Origin: Edolisoma coerulescens
Taxonomy: Eukaryota; Chordata; Aves; Passeriformes; Campephagidae
Assembly: GCA_013397115.1 (NCBI GenBank)
Contig: VWZW01001254.1
Span: 182,091 to 246,090 of the forward strand
Reading direction: 5' to 3'
Length of the DNA stretch: 64,000 bases
Made by a program: the position numbers and the translations under genes. Numbering within the stretch: the stretch's first letter is position 1; each line of letters opens with the position of its first letter. Under the pieces are notes generated by a model that did not search any database, was not told the origin of the DNA, and saw nothing but the letters and a program-made list of their open reading frames with translations. This document shows positions 10,126 to 22,039 of the stretch, in pieces.

Positions 10126-12647
10126 AGAAAGGGGCAGTTCTCCAGCCCATCCACCCTCTGGCAGCAGCGCTGGGTCACCCTGCACCATTTAGTGACTCCT
10201 TCCCACCCACTCTGGGGGCTGAACCCCAGACACCAGCAGGCTGCTGCTGGGAGGTTGGGAATTTGATATCAAAGGGTCACTTGCCTTGAAGGCAATCAGA
10301 CTTTCCTTTTCCTTCTTCCCACTCAAATTTGCAAGGCACGATTTGAGGGTTCCCCTTGGCTGATGTGGATGCAGATGCAGGCCAGAAGACCCTGGCAGTG
10401 CATGGGTGGGATCCATCCCCATGAACGGTGGGGTAGGTGCAAGCAGAGTGGTCTCCATGCCAGGAGCTGATGTGCTGCTGACACCTTGAGCCCTGTCTAG
10501 GTCTGCATTGGTCAGTGCCCCTTCAAACTCAACCCTCACTGTCCCTCCTGGGCCAAGTTGCAGTAGAGGCCTCACTCTTTTTAGTCCAGCACTGGTGGTG
10601 GTTGACAACACGACGTGGCTGAGTGGGAACAGACCCGGCCAGCGATGCCACCTCACAGAGATCCCACTGTTAAAACTGGGCACACCAAGATGGTCCTAAG
10701 AAACACAGAGAACTCTTTCCTTCCCTTTGTAAAGGTTGAGGCAAACCTCCTGTGGAGATCTGTGCTTTGTGTGGACCTCTGCCCTCATGGTGAGACTCAC
10801 CCAAGCCAGCAACCCGGGAATCTGCAGTGATGGAAGCCCATGCCAAGATCTGTCCTGTGAAAGCCAGTAATTAAAATTAGGGGTTTCCTGCTGGGGAAGT
10901 CTCAATCCTGGGCCTAAGTTTTGCTGACCTGATGCATCACAAACAAGGTTTACTTCAGCCTAAATTTGTCCCCATTTTTTTGCCAGTTCTACTATTTCTA
11001 TAACCATGAGGCAGAAAAATAATCAGGGTAAAAAGAAAAAGCAATAGCACTAAGCCTGCTGGTGGAAAAAAAGGACTGTGTTTGTTTAATCAATTTTTGA
11101 CCTTTCAAAAAGAAATTTTATCATGATAAAGTATTTTAAAGGCAGTTTACACAAAGCACAGCAGGTAAGATTCCTTGAATGACGTTGTTTAAAAAGGATG
11201 GTGTGGAATAGTAATCAGAAAAATGAGTCAAATGAAAGCCTAGGCTCCTCCTTGTAGGAAAGAAATGCTAAGTGGATATTTTTCATCCATAGGTGTCTTT
11301 TTTTTAAGGCAGTTGACTAAAATATTCCTAAAATGTTTCTGTGTACCAATAATGGGCCTTGCACGCATTTTCTTGAGCAATTATTTAATCTGCTGTTGCA
11401 CTGGAATGTTGACTTATTTTCAGCTTTGGCTTTTCTTAGCTCATCTCTAGTGCAGTGAAAGCTTTTGCCTTGGTGCTAACTAGTTGTGTGCAAGAAGTGA
11501 TCCAGAGGTGTTTGGTGCCCAAAGTTATTGTCCTGGATTCAGCTAGGGGGGAGTTAATTCCTTCAAATGTGAATTGGAGACCACCTCTGACAGAAGGCTG
11601 AACCGCTCCCCTCAAAACAGCCTTGCTAAAAGGCAGGAGGTACCTCCTGTAAATGAGTATTTCTGGGAACAGGTTTTTTTTTTTCAGATTTGTTTTGTCC
11701 CTTGAAGAGTGAGATTGATCTGAAATGCCTAAGTGGATATTGAAGGTTCATCTGGGGCAATAACCCCACCCTTGTGATCGTCAATGAGACAGTGTTACCT
11801 GAGAGAGGCAGTGATGAAAAAGTGATACATACTTTTTATTATGGATCTTGTGATTGATTTAATTTTCTGTTACTACCTGGGAATGAAATATGAAAATGCA
11901 CAGGCATCCCATGCTCGACTGAGGTAAAGCATTCTCATCCATGGCAGAGTGCAGCGTTCCTGAGAGACAATTCCCTGTGACTGCCCTTGGCTGACTGACA
12001 GATCCAGTTTGTTCTTACGCAGGCACGTGAAATGGATCCAGCTTTCAGGTCCCATATTTTTTGTTTCCAGTGTGGATCCATTTGCTTGGCACCGTTTTTT
12101 CAAAACTTTGACTTTTGGATCGCACTGTCAACAATATCGTGTGAGAGCTGAGCTTGGTTTGCTCACAGAGGTGCCTGACTGCAGGAGCACAACACAGACC
12201 TGTGCAGCACGTGGAGCACATTACAGTGAGAAGCCACCTGTTGAAATAGCAGAGATCATGCCATTTTTTACATATGGACAGCAAAAAAAGTGGAAAGATG
12301 GGCTGTTTGAGATATTTCCAAAGCCAGAGGTTGTTGAAATATTGATGGAAGTACACACTCCTTCACTTCTATGCTTCTGAAATACAAAATATCCATTAAA
12401 AGTGACAGACTTGAAGCCAAGGCAAACAATTTCGTAAGCTAAACTTGAACACTTTCACTTGCAAATACTGATCTTGTGATGACAGATTCATTTTTCCAGC
12501 TCTGGCAAATTTGTTCCTACTGTAGCCTTGCTGGAAATTACCCTGCAAGTGTTTATAATCCCGTCCTACTGTGAAGGACTCCTTGTGGGATGCATAATTC
12601 AGATGAAGGGAGGACCTTGTGGCTATGGGCAAGGTGGGTCTATGGAA
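10126..12647. other. Intergenic or intronic DNA, no gene seen
   Basis: Unique AT-rich sequence. A 164-codon minus-strand open frame at 10189-10683 has no recognisable domain. A perfect 14-bp palindrome, TTTATCATGATAAA, lies at 11117-11130 and contains two back-to-back GATA sites. A possible LTR edge at 11529 is listed separately. Confidence 0.5.
11529..11564 (+). mobile_element. Possible edge of an avian endogenous retroviral LTR
   Basis: The 36 bp beginning TGTCCTGGATTCAGCT and including GAGTTAATTC resemble, from memory, the left edge of a common bird endogenous-retrovirus LTR, with the expected TG start. Similarity does not continue to the right, and no internal retroviral sequence, primer-binding site or second LTR is visible. 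It is at most a broken solo-LTR fragment and could be chance. Confidence 0.3.
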
Positions 12648-12820
12648 GTATCATAAAGCGGTTTGGATTGGAAGGGACCTTAAAGAGAGAGGTTCCCTAG
12701 TTCCAACCTTCCTGCCATGAATAGGGACACCTTCCACTAGGCTAGGTTGCTCAAAGCCTCCTCGAACCTGGCCTTGAGCACTTCTAGAAGAAGGGCATCC
12801 ACCATTTCTCAACAAGTAGT
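12648..12820 (-). mobile_element. CR1 LINE fragment (3' end), reverse orientation
   Basis: The strings GGTTTGGATTGGAAGGGACC, GGGACACCTTCCACTAG and CCTGGCCTTGAGCACTTC are hallmarks of the avian CR1 3' region read on the opposite strand. The element's 3' end lies at the left. It is 5'-truncated to about 170 bp, as most CR1 copies are, and carries many substitutions, so it is old and inactive. Confidence 0.9.
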
Positions 12821-15359
12821 TTTGGATTTTGCCTTTTGCACTGCAAAGCCCTGGTAGTCTTAAATCATGCTACACATATAACTGTATTTGACTCACTTTT
12901 AAACTAAAATAAAAATATCCAGACAGTGCTTTGCACAGCAGTTTAACAACTGTTAAATATATAAATAGACATCACTTACTAAAATACTGTGTTGATATGA
13001 GCCATATAAACAGAAGAGAGCAGAAATACAGTAGTCTTTTTAACCTGATCTAATTTTGTGTCTAGACAAACTTTACTCAGCACCAGAGTCTGCCTCGGTG
13101 CTGCTTTCTGGTACTCGAGGTAGGTACAGCACAGCCCTGCTTCTCAACATTATTAATTTTCCTAGTGGGCTGATGCCCTCTGAGAAAAATGGCAAAAGCG
13201 TTTCCAAGACTGCCACTGGAGTCACAGAGTGTTTTGTCTGTAAATCCAGGGGTCCTCGGTACCAGCAAGAAGCTTTGCAGTCCTTTTAGGACTATTAGTA
13301 TTATGGTTCTGATCATGGCTGATGAGGGAAGGAAGGAAAGAGTAAAAGGTCAGAGTAAAAGATAAGAAAGAGGTGATGGAAGGGTATAGCACTTTCCTTT
13401 TTATCTGCATTTTTCTGTGCAAAAAAAGTAGGACTTCTGCCAAGGCATTTATTTATTCGTTGCTATGAAAATCGCTCCGTGTCCTAGTTTCAGCAATGTT
13501 AATATATTTTTCTTCAATAAGTGATTATCTTTTATGACCAGTTTAGACTTATATGGAGGTACAGGAATACACCATAAAACTCTACACCATAAGCTGTGTA
13601 CAGGACATATCAACTACTCCAAAGCGATTACATTAATGATAGAAGAGCCAATCCTTCTTACGATTCCGTGTTACAGCAGAGGAGCTCAGTGCTGCTGAGG
13701 AAGGCATTAAATCACGTTTGTGTAGAAGGTAGAGAGACCCACTATGTGACTACTGTTTCAAGAAAATGTGATGCAGATACAGACCTAGATCCAAGTATGG
13801 AAACTGGCTGGTGGGCCCCTCAGGCTTTCTGGCAACCCACATGCTATGGAGGAAGAAGAAACAGCTGCTGCAGCTATCACAGGAAAAGACGACAGTGAAG
13901 GGAATTAAGCCTCGCAAAGGGGTCCAGATCTCTGTGAAGGAGCCACAAAGCCTGAGGCTGGTGCTGTCACGGAAAGCAGTGGCATCACCGAATGTGGCAG
14001 CAAGCCAAGCTCCTGATCCAGCATGCACTGGAGCAGAGGAGAGGATAACCAGGCGCTGCAAGAGGGTATGCACAGTGTGTCTCAGACAAATGCACGCACA
14101 CCTACCCACACACAAACAGAGACCTGTGCCCTCCCCGTGCCTGGCATTCCATGGTCAGGGCGTGAGACAGCAGCATTTATGTTCAGGCTGGTTGTGACAA
14201 ACCTGTATTGATACAATAAATAAATGTGACTGAGGTTTACAGTTCAAACAAGCTCTGAGGAGCCACCACAAATCAGCTTGTCACGTTGCCACCAGCTTTA
14301 CAATCAATCTCCCATAAAGGGCTTAGACTCTGACTCCTTTCTCCAGTTTGCTTATTTTTGTGGGAAACTGGCTGCAAGGGAGTCACTAAAAGATGACTGG
14401 ACTCAGACCTTTCTGTTTTTAAATGAGCGAAGCACTCTTAGAGTTTAGCAGTAGAGCCCACTTGGAAAAAAAAAAGAAAAAGGATCAGGAGAAAAGCAAA
14501 CAAAAGCCATCCACCTCTGATCTAATGGCTTGGGTCTGGCCCTGGCAGTCAGAAAGGCTTGATAGAAAATGCTGCTGAAGCGGGGGAAGCTGTGGGCAGC
14601 TAGAGCTGGAGCAGTTGTGTCATGCTGTAACAAATGAAGCCCTGGTTTGTACCCTTTGAATGCTATGCAGTTAATCCTCATCACACAGTCAAAATCAACT
14701 TTTGGATTCCCTCACTGTTACCTCCTTCCTGTCCAGCTTCAGCCCTGTGTCCTGCTTTCCACTGAGGATGTGGAGAGGAGCTTCACTCACTCCTCTCAAC
14801 AGGCTTGGCTCAGAAATGAAGCTTCTGTCCCTGGCAAAGCAGGTCCGTGTGGCTCTGGGAGGGTGCGAGCCCAGGTCCTGGCAGTGGTGACCTCAACCTT
14901 CTGGCTGGGGTGGTGTGAGACAACATCTTGCCACCTCACCCCCTGGGCAGGGGGAGCCTGGAGGTGCTGAGCTGTGACCTCTGCCTGGTCCTGCTGGCTG
15001 CCTTGGCCCCCTGGTTTGCCGTTCCCAGAATGCTGGAGACAGAAGGGCTCCCCTCCTCTGGATTCGGCTGGCCAAGAGGGCCCTGTGCCCTCAGTGGGGA
15101 CAATCAAGGACCTCCTCTTTAGAAGCTCCTCTGGCATTTTTTAAATTTTTAGCCTAAAGGCCTTGGAGCAGGGACTCTCCTTTTGGGTACACCTCGCCCA
15201 GCTGAATGGAAGCCTAGCTTTTGTGGTCAATGTGAACACATCCACAGCACGAGAAGAGCTCAGAAATAGGCACCCAACCACAGCATTGTGCAGGAACAAC
15301 ACAGCCTCTCTTACTTTTACCTCTTCTGCTGTTCTGAACACGGCTAATGGTTTCCATGC
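12821..15359. other. Intergenic or intronic DNA, unexplained open frames only
   Basis: No gene recognised. Two overlapping plus-strand open frames at 13596-13898 and 13811-14197 (128 codons; basic, Lys/Arg/Ser-rich) are the least random-looking, but I see no domain or clear splice sites. A purine-rich stretch lies at about 13321-13385. A TGTCCTAGTTTCAGC string at 13480 weakly resembles the LTR edge at 11529. Confidence 0.4.
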
Positions 15360-15510
15360 TTTTTCCACAATGACTCCCAAATGTTTTTTCCTGACCAGCA
15401 CGCTGAATGGCTGTTTCATTTAGCACATAATCATTAGCTTCCCTCCTTGCTACCAGACACATTATTTTGCCTTTGCCTTCACTGAAAGGCATTTGCCATC
15501 TGCTGATTTA
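15360..15510 (-). mobile_element. Ancient CR1/L3-class LINE remnant, reverse orientation
   Basis: AATGACTCCCAAATGTTTTT at 15369 and, about 120 bp on, ACTGAAAGGCATTTGCCATC at 15481 follow the order and spacing I remember for the antisense strand of old L3/CR1-type LINEs (a 'dynamic-range' of pre-avian repeats also found in mammals). Similarity is patchy and I could not follow the open reading frame, so this is a heavily decayed remnant. A repeat-masking search against L3 and ancestral CR1 consensus sequences would settle it. Confidence 0.45.
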
Positions 15511-18500
15511 TTCAGAATATCAGTGTTGTAATATTGCTTTTAATAATAAAAATAATTATACACTCGGCTCCCTCCTGGTGCTTTTCATCAGATCTCATAG
15601 TGCTCAAAAATCCAAATTGCTCTCAATCCTGTTACAAAACTCATTGTCACCAACTTTATCCCCAAGTGTCGCAGTCCAAGTTCAGCTCTCTGGTTTCAGG
15701 CTGTTTACCAGATGCCCCTGGCACTTTCTGTATGAAATGCCTCTGTTCCAAATCAGTATCTTTGATTTTGTAAAGCAGTTTTCTACCTGCCTAGTTCCAG
15801 TCTACTCCTATACTGTTAAAGGAACAGTAAGGAACTCCCCACCTCAAATGTAATTAACTAATTTGTCTTGCACCTTGTCAGCTTTCCCGTGTGGCCAAAA
15901 CCCCTGCAGCAGCACACACTCCCGGGTATATGCCAAGGCACTGAATATCCCAATCACTTATATTTAGACTCCTATTTACTACAAATGTCTCAAAGGGAAT
16001 CTAACCACATCTCAGCATGTAGATTTCATGCTGATAAAGTCAGAAATGAGGGTAAATGGTACTGATGCTCCCTTCCAAATTTGGATAAGATGGATTTCCA
16101 ATCTTTCTTTTCCATGCAATAATGTCCTTTAAGATCTCAGCAAGCTCCACTGAGATGAGTTCTTGGTGTTTTACAAATGAAGCTCTCCAGTTACCTATTA
16201 AATATTTTTTCACACCTTTCCTTCCCAGAATGCTTGCCTTTTTTTTTTTTTTTTTAAGTGAAGGTGTTAAAGTAATTGCTCTTGAGGGATTTTTTGGTTG
16301 TCAACTCTTCCACACCATTTTAGTCATTGCAGTTCTTATGTTGCCTGTGTTAGCCTGAAGAGCCCAAATTAGGAGAGGTACTACTGTGTGTATGCAGAAC
16401 AAAGCAAAAAGTGAAGAGAATGAGAGAAGTGATACAAAGGGATTTTCCAGCTCTGTCAATAAAATTACCACAGTAATAACTTCCTTCAACATGTTTGTTG
16501 CTAATGGAGCTGCATACAGAACTACTTACAGCATAATACTTTCAGAGATTGGAGTTCCCTTTTCTGTTTGCAAGATATCTGTGTGTGAGGCCAAATGCCT
16601 GCAGTTTTCTTACTTAGAAGTGATTCTTCAGCTAGCCCTGAGCTCACAGCTTGTGGGGCACACACACAGGGCTCACCTGTCTCACATGGTGCAGCTGCCA
16701 TCCCCTCCCTTGCCATTAATGCCTCTGGGAAGGCTGGATGATCCCCTGAGCCTGACTAAAGCTACACTTCAGTGCTGCCACTCAAGTACAGAGATGAGAA
16801 AGGACTCAGAGGGACAGACACACATTTCTGTGCACAACCAAGGGGCCTTCAAATGGAACTGACAGCAACCAGGATGAAGGCCAAGGAAAGGGGAAGATGA
16901 GCTGGATAATGCCTTTCCAAGGGTTTAGTGGATGCTAGAAGACAACAAAATTCAAGGGGAGACAACTAATTTGTGTCAGAAATTCGCACAGGGACACCAA
17001 GGATAGGAACTCATCATGCAGAGGAAGTCTTAGAAGTCATTAGAGGCAGGACAATGTGAGGGAGGTGCTGTTTAATAACTCACACTGCTTTTATACCCCC
17101 CTCCCTGGCAGCCTGCAGCAGTCCCTCTGGAAGACATGACTCTAGGTCAGGGTTTTGGTCCTCTTAAGAAAGCTCTAAGAAAATTTTTGAGTGTGAAGGT
17201 TATGGGGTGAATGGTACTTCAGCTGCTCATCCACAGGCATATGAACAAAAATTGCCCCTTTCTCTCCTGTTATTGTCAGCAGAGTGGTGCTTCCACCAAG
17301 ACTGGAATGGAGAAGAAGCTGTAGAAAGCAAATGTCATTGAGAATAAAGAACTTCACTGGGGCAAATGTCTGTAGGACACTTTTCTAACTGTTTACCCAA
17401 TGCTCACAGCTTAATGTCACTATTGCAGAAATAAAAAGAACAGATACTTCCCACAGGAACTGGAAAAGCCTCTGTTATTTGCCAGGTTATGAGCTCATTA
17501 AAACAGAAACACCTTCACCCTCCCTGTAGGAAAATGAAAATGCAACAGCTTACCATGATTATCAAGGAAAATAGGACCAAGGAATTGTCCCAAGCTGGAG
17601 GCAGGCTCATCCTGCTCATCCTTTTCTTTTTGTTTTATTTTATTTTTTTACTGGCAGATACTCCTAGAGAGGCATTACATGTGTAGATCAGGGATCTGTT
17701 GCTTGTTATTGCAGATGGTACTGAGGTGAAGATGAATGCCAGACACATTAGGCTTAACAGGATGGGTTTTAGCAACTTGAACATGTTGATGAAAACAGGA
17801 AAGCTAATAAATCATCCACCAAGGTCCAGACTGTAAAAGGCAGTGGATTTTCCTTAATATGTGGCGCTTCTGGGGTCCAAACAAATACTATAGACACATT
17901 TTTGTTGTTTAAACCCAGTCACATTTGCAATCTGTTTGGACATTTGACTGACTTTAAACCCTTCTTGGTGTAAATCCAGACCAAAAATCAAAGCCAATCG
18001 AACAGATTAACCCAGGCTGGTGCTGAGAAACAGGCACTTCACCTCCCCTGGTTGGCCTGGCTTGTGCAGGGAAAGGACACCTCTCTTTCACCTTTCTGGC
18101 CACCATTTTTTAAAGCCTGAAATTATGGCAGGGTGTTAGACAGTGCCTTTACTGTACTCATGCAATGGAATATATCATTACATTTTGTGGTGTATTGTGA
18201 ATTAGCTTTGGGTTCAAACAGGGCTGCAACCTTCAGTAGGTTACAGTGAAGACTCAGGAAAGAGATCTGAGTGTAGGGACCCTTTCCCAGCCCCTGTATG
18301 CACACATCAACCCAGCCACCTGCATTAATAAGTTCTCTCTGTGTCTTAAGATATATATGCATGCACCTTTGCCAAACACACATTTTCCTAGGGCTTTTTT
18401 TGAACATAAAAACAAGGGAAGAGTGGAGAGGTTGAACCAAGTCCTGTCTAAATCTATGTGGACCTGGCTGGGATTGTGTGTGAGCTACTCATGAAAAGAT

Positions 18501-20516
18501 AGTTTTTCTTCCTAAGAAAATATGAGGGGGAACTTGAACCATGTCTTCCCGTCTTCGCTGCTTCTGCTTCCAAGTTGCTTCTTGCTCCATTACAGTAGTT
18601 CTCCATTAAGGTGAATGATGTTTTCCTGAACTGTCATTTGAGGAGGCATTTTTGGAGGAACTCAATAGCTATTTTAATTTCTGGAGCTATATTTAATAGC
18701 TGTTTAATTTACTAAAACACGGCTTTGCAGAATGCTGACTCAGAAATACTTATATACAAGGTTTAAAAAGTAGAATGACCAGAACAGGGAAAGGAGAGCT
18801 GAAAAATAAAGCTTTTTTTCTCTATTATTTGGAAAGATCGTCCCCTCCTCCCCTATCATCTTGTACATCTGTCCTACTTTATTCCATAGAAATGTCCAGT
18901 TTTCCAGTGGTTTCAGATGTTTTTGAAAGGATCTCTATACCTGATGACTCCTACACAATCATGGGGACTCATAATGCCAGTAGAAGAGTGAGTGGGAAAT
19001 AGCAGGCACTTCTAAGTCAAACTATTTTCTTTTTGTGGTTGAGGAAGATCTGCAGGGTGTAAACAGTGCAGGTAGTCCTTAGTTTCTGCCCTGATCCCAT
19101 CTAAGAATGAGGTCTTCTTCTGATTACTGAAGTCATCTTCTTTCTCCATGGGAACAGGAGGGCTTGGCATGAGCCACACATGTATGAAACTCCTGTTGTG
19201 AGCTCCTAACCTTTGCAATACCCCACTCAGGCACACAGCAACCAAGACAGCCTCAAGGTGTTTTGTGTGGGGTGCTCATCTAGCATGGGTTGCTGCCTGT
19301 GTCTTTGCTTACCAGGGGACCCAGCTTCCCTTCCCTCAGTAGGTCACTCATTTATGGATCCAAGCCTTTAGTCTTTAAAAGAACACTTCAGTGGAATTGA
19401 TGGTTTCACTGGGGATGATCTATTTAAACTGAAGGCTGGTGATACCCCTGGGTACTTTGGATGAGATTGGGCGCTGCAGATAAACATATTTAGGGTCGCA
19501 TGTAAGTATCTGCGGCTCATTTGTCACAGGTGAAATTGATACTGGGAAATAATGGGTCTGTTAACTTTCCATATCTGTTGGCATGCAGTCCAGGCCTGGG
19601 CCGGGATGGGGGAGAATTAATTAATTTTTCCTATTGATTTTTCCCATTTGTTTTCTTTTTGAAGAGACATTTGTAAATTGTCATAAACAGCTAACTCAGA
19701 GAAGATTTCTGCCTCATGCACACAGTGCACTCACAAATGCAAAACAACTTAAACAGACAAATCACTGAGAGAAATTATTTGCTCTGCTCTAAGACTATGC
19801 ATTCTCTAAGGAAATTCATCTGGACAAATAGTTATCATTGCCTTTGGGGTGCAAAGCCCCACACGGATTTTTTTGTGGTGTCTTAGAGCGTTTACTCTGT
19901 AGCAACTTATTGCAATGTGCTCTCTCACCTGAGTCACTTCACTGGAAGCCTCAGGGCTTAACGCCTGCAAAAATCTATGGGAACACACATGTATAAATGT
20001 CATAGGTGGGCAAAACCCATATACTGGCTTTCAGAGGAATTAGCTGAACACGGTACTCATGACAGTTAAATGCAGCCCAGATTTGGGGCTTAAACTACTT
20101 GACAGTATTCCTTTAATCTGGACTCCATGGAGTTTTCAACACAGACTATTATCCTGTTTTTCAAAGGTCAAACAAATCAGCTTTAAGCTCGTGAAGAGGT
20201 AAACACACTGATGCCTGCATAACTTTTGTGAGTTTATGAGATATTCTGGCAATGGGAATACAAAGAACTACCATAAATCCTACTGTGCCCAAGCACTTAA
20301 TTCCTGAGATGCAGTGTGTATGGGCTCCTCTACCACGCAATGCAAGTTCTCTTATTGGGAAATATTGAATCGAGTAGAAGTATAAAACCCAGTAGGAGCA
20401 TGATTTTATGGAAGAGCTTTTCCCACTAGTTGGTTCTGAAGAAGTCGTCGCATTCCAGGAGGGGGTAGAAGAGAGATCAGGGGACATCTTCAGGAGGCTG
20501 TGCTGGATGGTGCCAT
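15511..20516. other. Intergenic or intronic DNA, no gene seen
   Basis: Unique AT-rich sequence with a poly-T run at about 16239-16255 and no convincing exon. The longest open frame, 16386-16862 plus strand (158 codons), has no recognisable domain. The old repeat-like string at 17961-18000 is listed separately. Confidence 0.5.
17961..18000 (+). repeat. Degraded old interspersed-repeat fragment
   Basis: TGGTGTAAATCCAG at 17966 followed by AAAGCCAATCG resembles the core shared with the fragments at 27799, 34785 and 50262: a GTGTAA(A/C)TC start followed by an AATTC-CATTGAAGT-like part. I know this core as a very old repeat in turtles, crocodilians and birds, without being sure of its catalogue name. 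Confidence 0.25.
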
Positions 20517-21146
20517 TTTGGCACTACATAAACAAAATGTGTAGTTACAGATGAAAAATAACTGAAGAGGATTACAGCCCATGTTTTAGAAACAATCCCT
20601 TTGAGCTTTTCTATTATCAATATTTTAATGACAGTAAAAGTATATCAGAAATCTCTTTCAGCACATTCATACAGATATCCATATTTATGTGTTGGAGCGT
20701 GGACGTCCGTACATACAAGCATATCTGTCTATGTGTAGAAGCAGTCCATTGTAAATACAAATCATTCTATAAATGACTAGACCGTGCAAGAGTATAAATG
20801 CATTTTAAAGACCCAAAGTGCCCAAATTATAGGCTCCCATTTTTGAGAACTGGCCGCAGTGAGATCCATCTGGGTGTCCACAGAGATGCCTGTAGAACAG
20901 TGGCTGTAAGAAGACTTCATGAAGCAGCATGAGCTTAATCTACACACGAGGGAAGAGAAATGGGGTTAGACTGCAGCTGATACAACAGCCTCTTATCACT
21001 GCTACAGCCCTTGAGAATGGCTCAGGAGTGAGTACTTTTACCAGTGGGGTACAGGGAGGATGTGGAGCTTGGTTCTGGCTGGGGCTTGACTCTGTGTGGC
21101 TTCAGGGTGGCACTGCTTCTTTTATTGTAATTCTTCCACTCTCATG
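20517..21146. repeat. Mosaic duplication, copy B (right piece of module A)
   Basis: This segment matches copy A from about 5941 to 6572 in the same orientation. The match starts near CACTACATAAACAAAA and runs through GATGAAAAATAACT, TTTGAGCTTTTCTATTA, GCAGTCCATTGTAAATAC, GGGGTTAGACTGCAGCTGAT and GAGCTTGGTTCTGGCTGGGG, fading after 21104. Left of 20513 similarity to copy A stops; the missing 95 bp are at 10031-10125. Most of copy A's CpGs are TG or CA here, for example AGCGCATTC became AGCACATTC and CATCGCTAC became TATCACTGC. It shows no long open frame shared with copy A. Confidence 0.85.
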
Positions 21147-22039
21147 TTGGCAAAGATGAGAAGAGGATTGGTATCTTGTATGTGATAGCGGTTGTTTTGT
21201 GGAGGACTTTGGTTGTTCAATGGAAAGGATTTCGTCTGGACAAATGCCTCATGGTCAGACTTGATCCGCTGACTTAGAGAGGCACTAAGTACTGCATGAA
21301 TATAAATATATACAGAACACAAGCAGAGCCCTGAAGGTGTACCAGGCCCTCTGGACTGCTACCGAGGTTTGACACAAGGCTGAGAGCAGACAGCATCTGT
21401 CCCCAGGGTTGTTGGTCTGGAGGTAGCTGCACCCAGGTTCGCGCTGTGATGGCATTGCCTCCACTGCAGTGCCTGTGCTGGTTCAGCAAGCTCCCAGGAG
21501 CATGGGGAGAATGGGGAAGACTCTGTTCTCTCTCATGTCTTGGGAGGACATGTTGCTGGGGAATGGAAGAGTTCTGGGCATCTCTCACTCCACAGTTTGG
21601 GTGGCAGCAGCAGGGTGCACACAGCTCTGATGGGGTGCAGGCAGCTTCAGGTTGGCACCTCTCCATCCCCCCTGGCTCTTTCTGTTATGTCCAGTGACAT
21701 CAAACAGAAAGGCTGGTGAGCACTAATGCCAGCTGGGACCAAATCCCACAGTGTAACCCAAAGTTCTAAAAGAGAGGGAAACCTGCAAGGAGTCTGTGTG
21801 TGTGTGTGCGTGTATGTGTGTGCGTGTGTGCATAAATGAACATCTTTATTTTATTTCTGACTTGATTTTCCCATTTGTCTGTCCTCTGAAGATAAATACA
21901 AGGAGATTTCAATTCAGTTAACAGTGGTATTTTGGTAAAACACCCCCAGAAATCAGGAGAGGCTGATGTTATTCTAAATGGTTCTTGTCTCCATTTATAC
22001 TAAGCAAGCTCAGCCTGGGGTTTGTCTAAAACAGAGCAG
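21147..22039. other. Intergenic or intronic DNA
   Basis: Unique sequence with no recognisable gene. The 130-codon minus-strand open frame at 21274-21666 is Cys-, His- and Pro-rich but matches nothing I know. It contains the TG microsatellite at 21795-21830. Confidence 0.45.
21795..21830. repeat. (TG)n microsatellite, interrupted
   Basis: About 18 TG units with CG and TA interruptions. Interrupted dinucleotide arrays of this length are usually only mildly polymorphic. Confidence 0.9.

Noticed and set aside
10031..21146. Copy A as a spliced, reverse-transcribed copy of exons C and B
   Set aside because: The edges of C (TCATT|AGAAAG) and B (CATTTTG|GCAC) lack GT...AG splice signals on either strand at the match boundaries, and copy A has no poly-A tail or target-site duplication.
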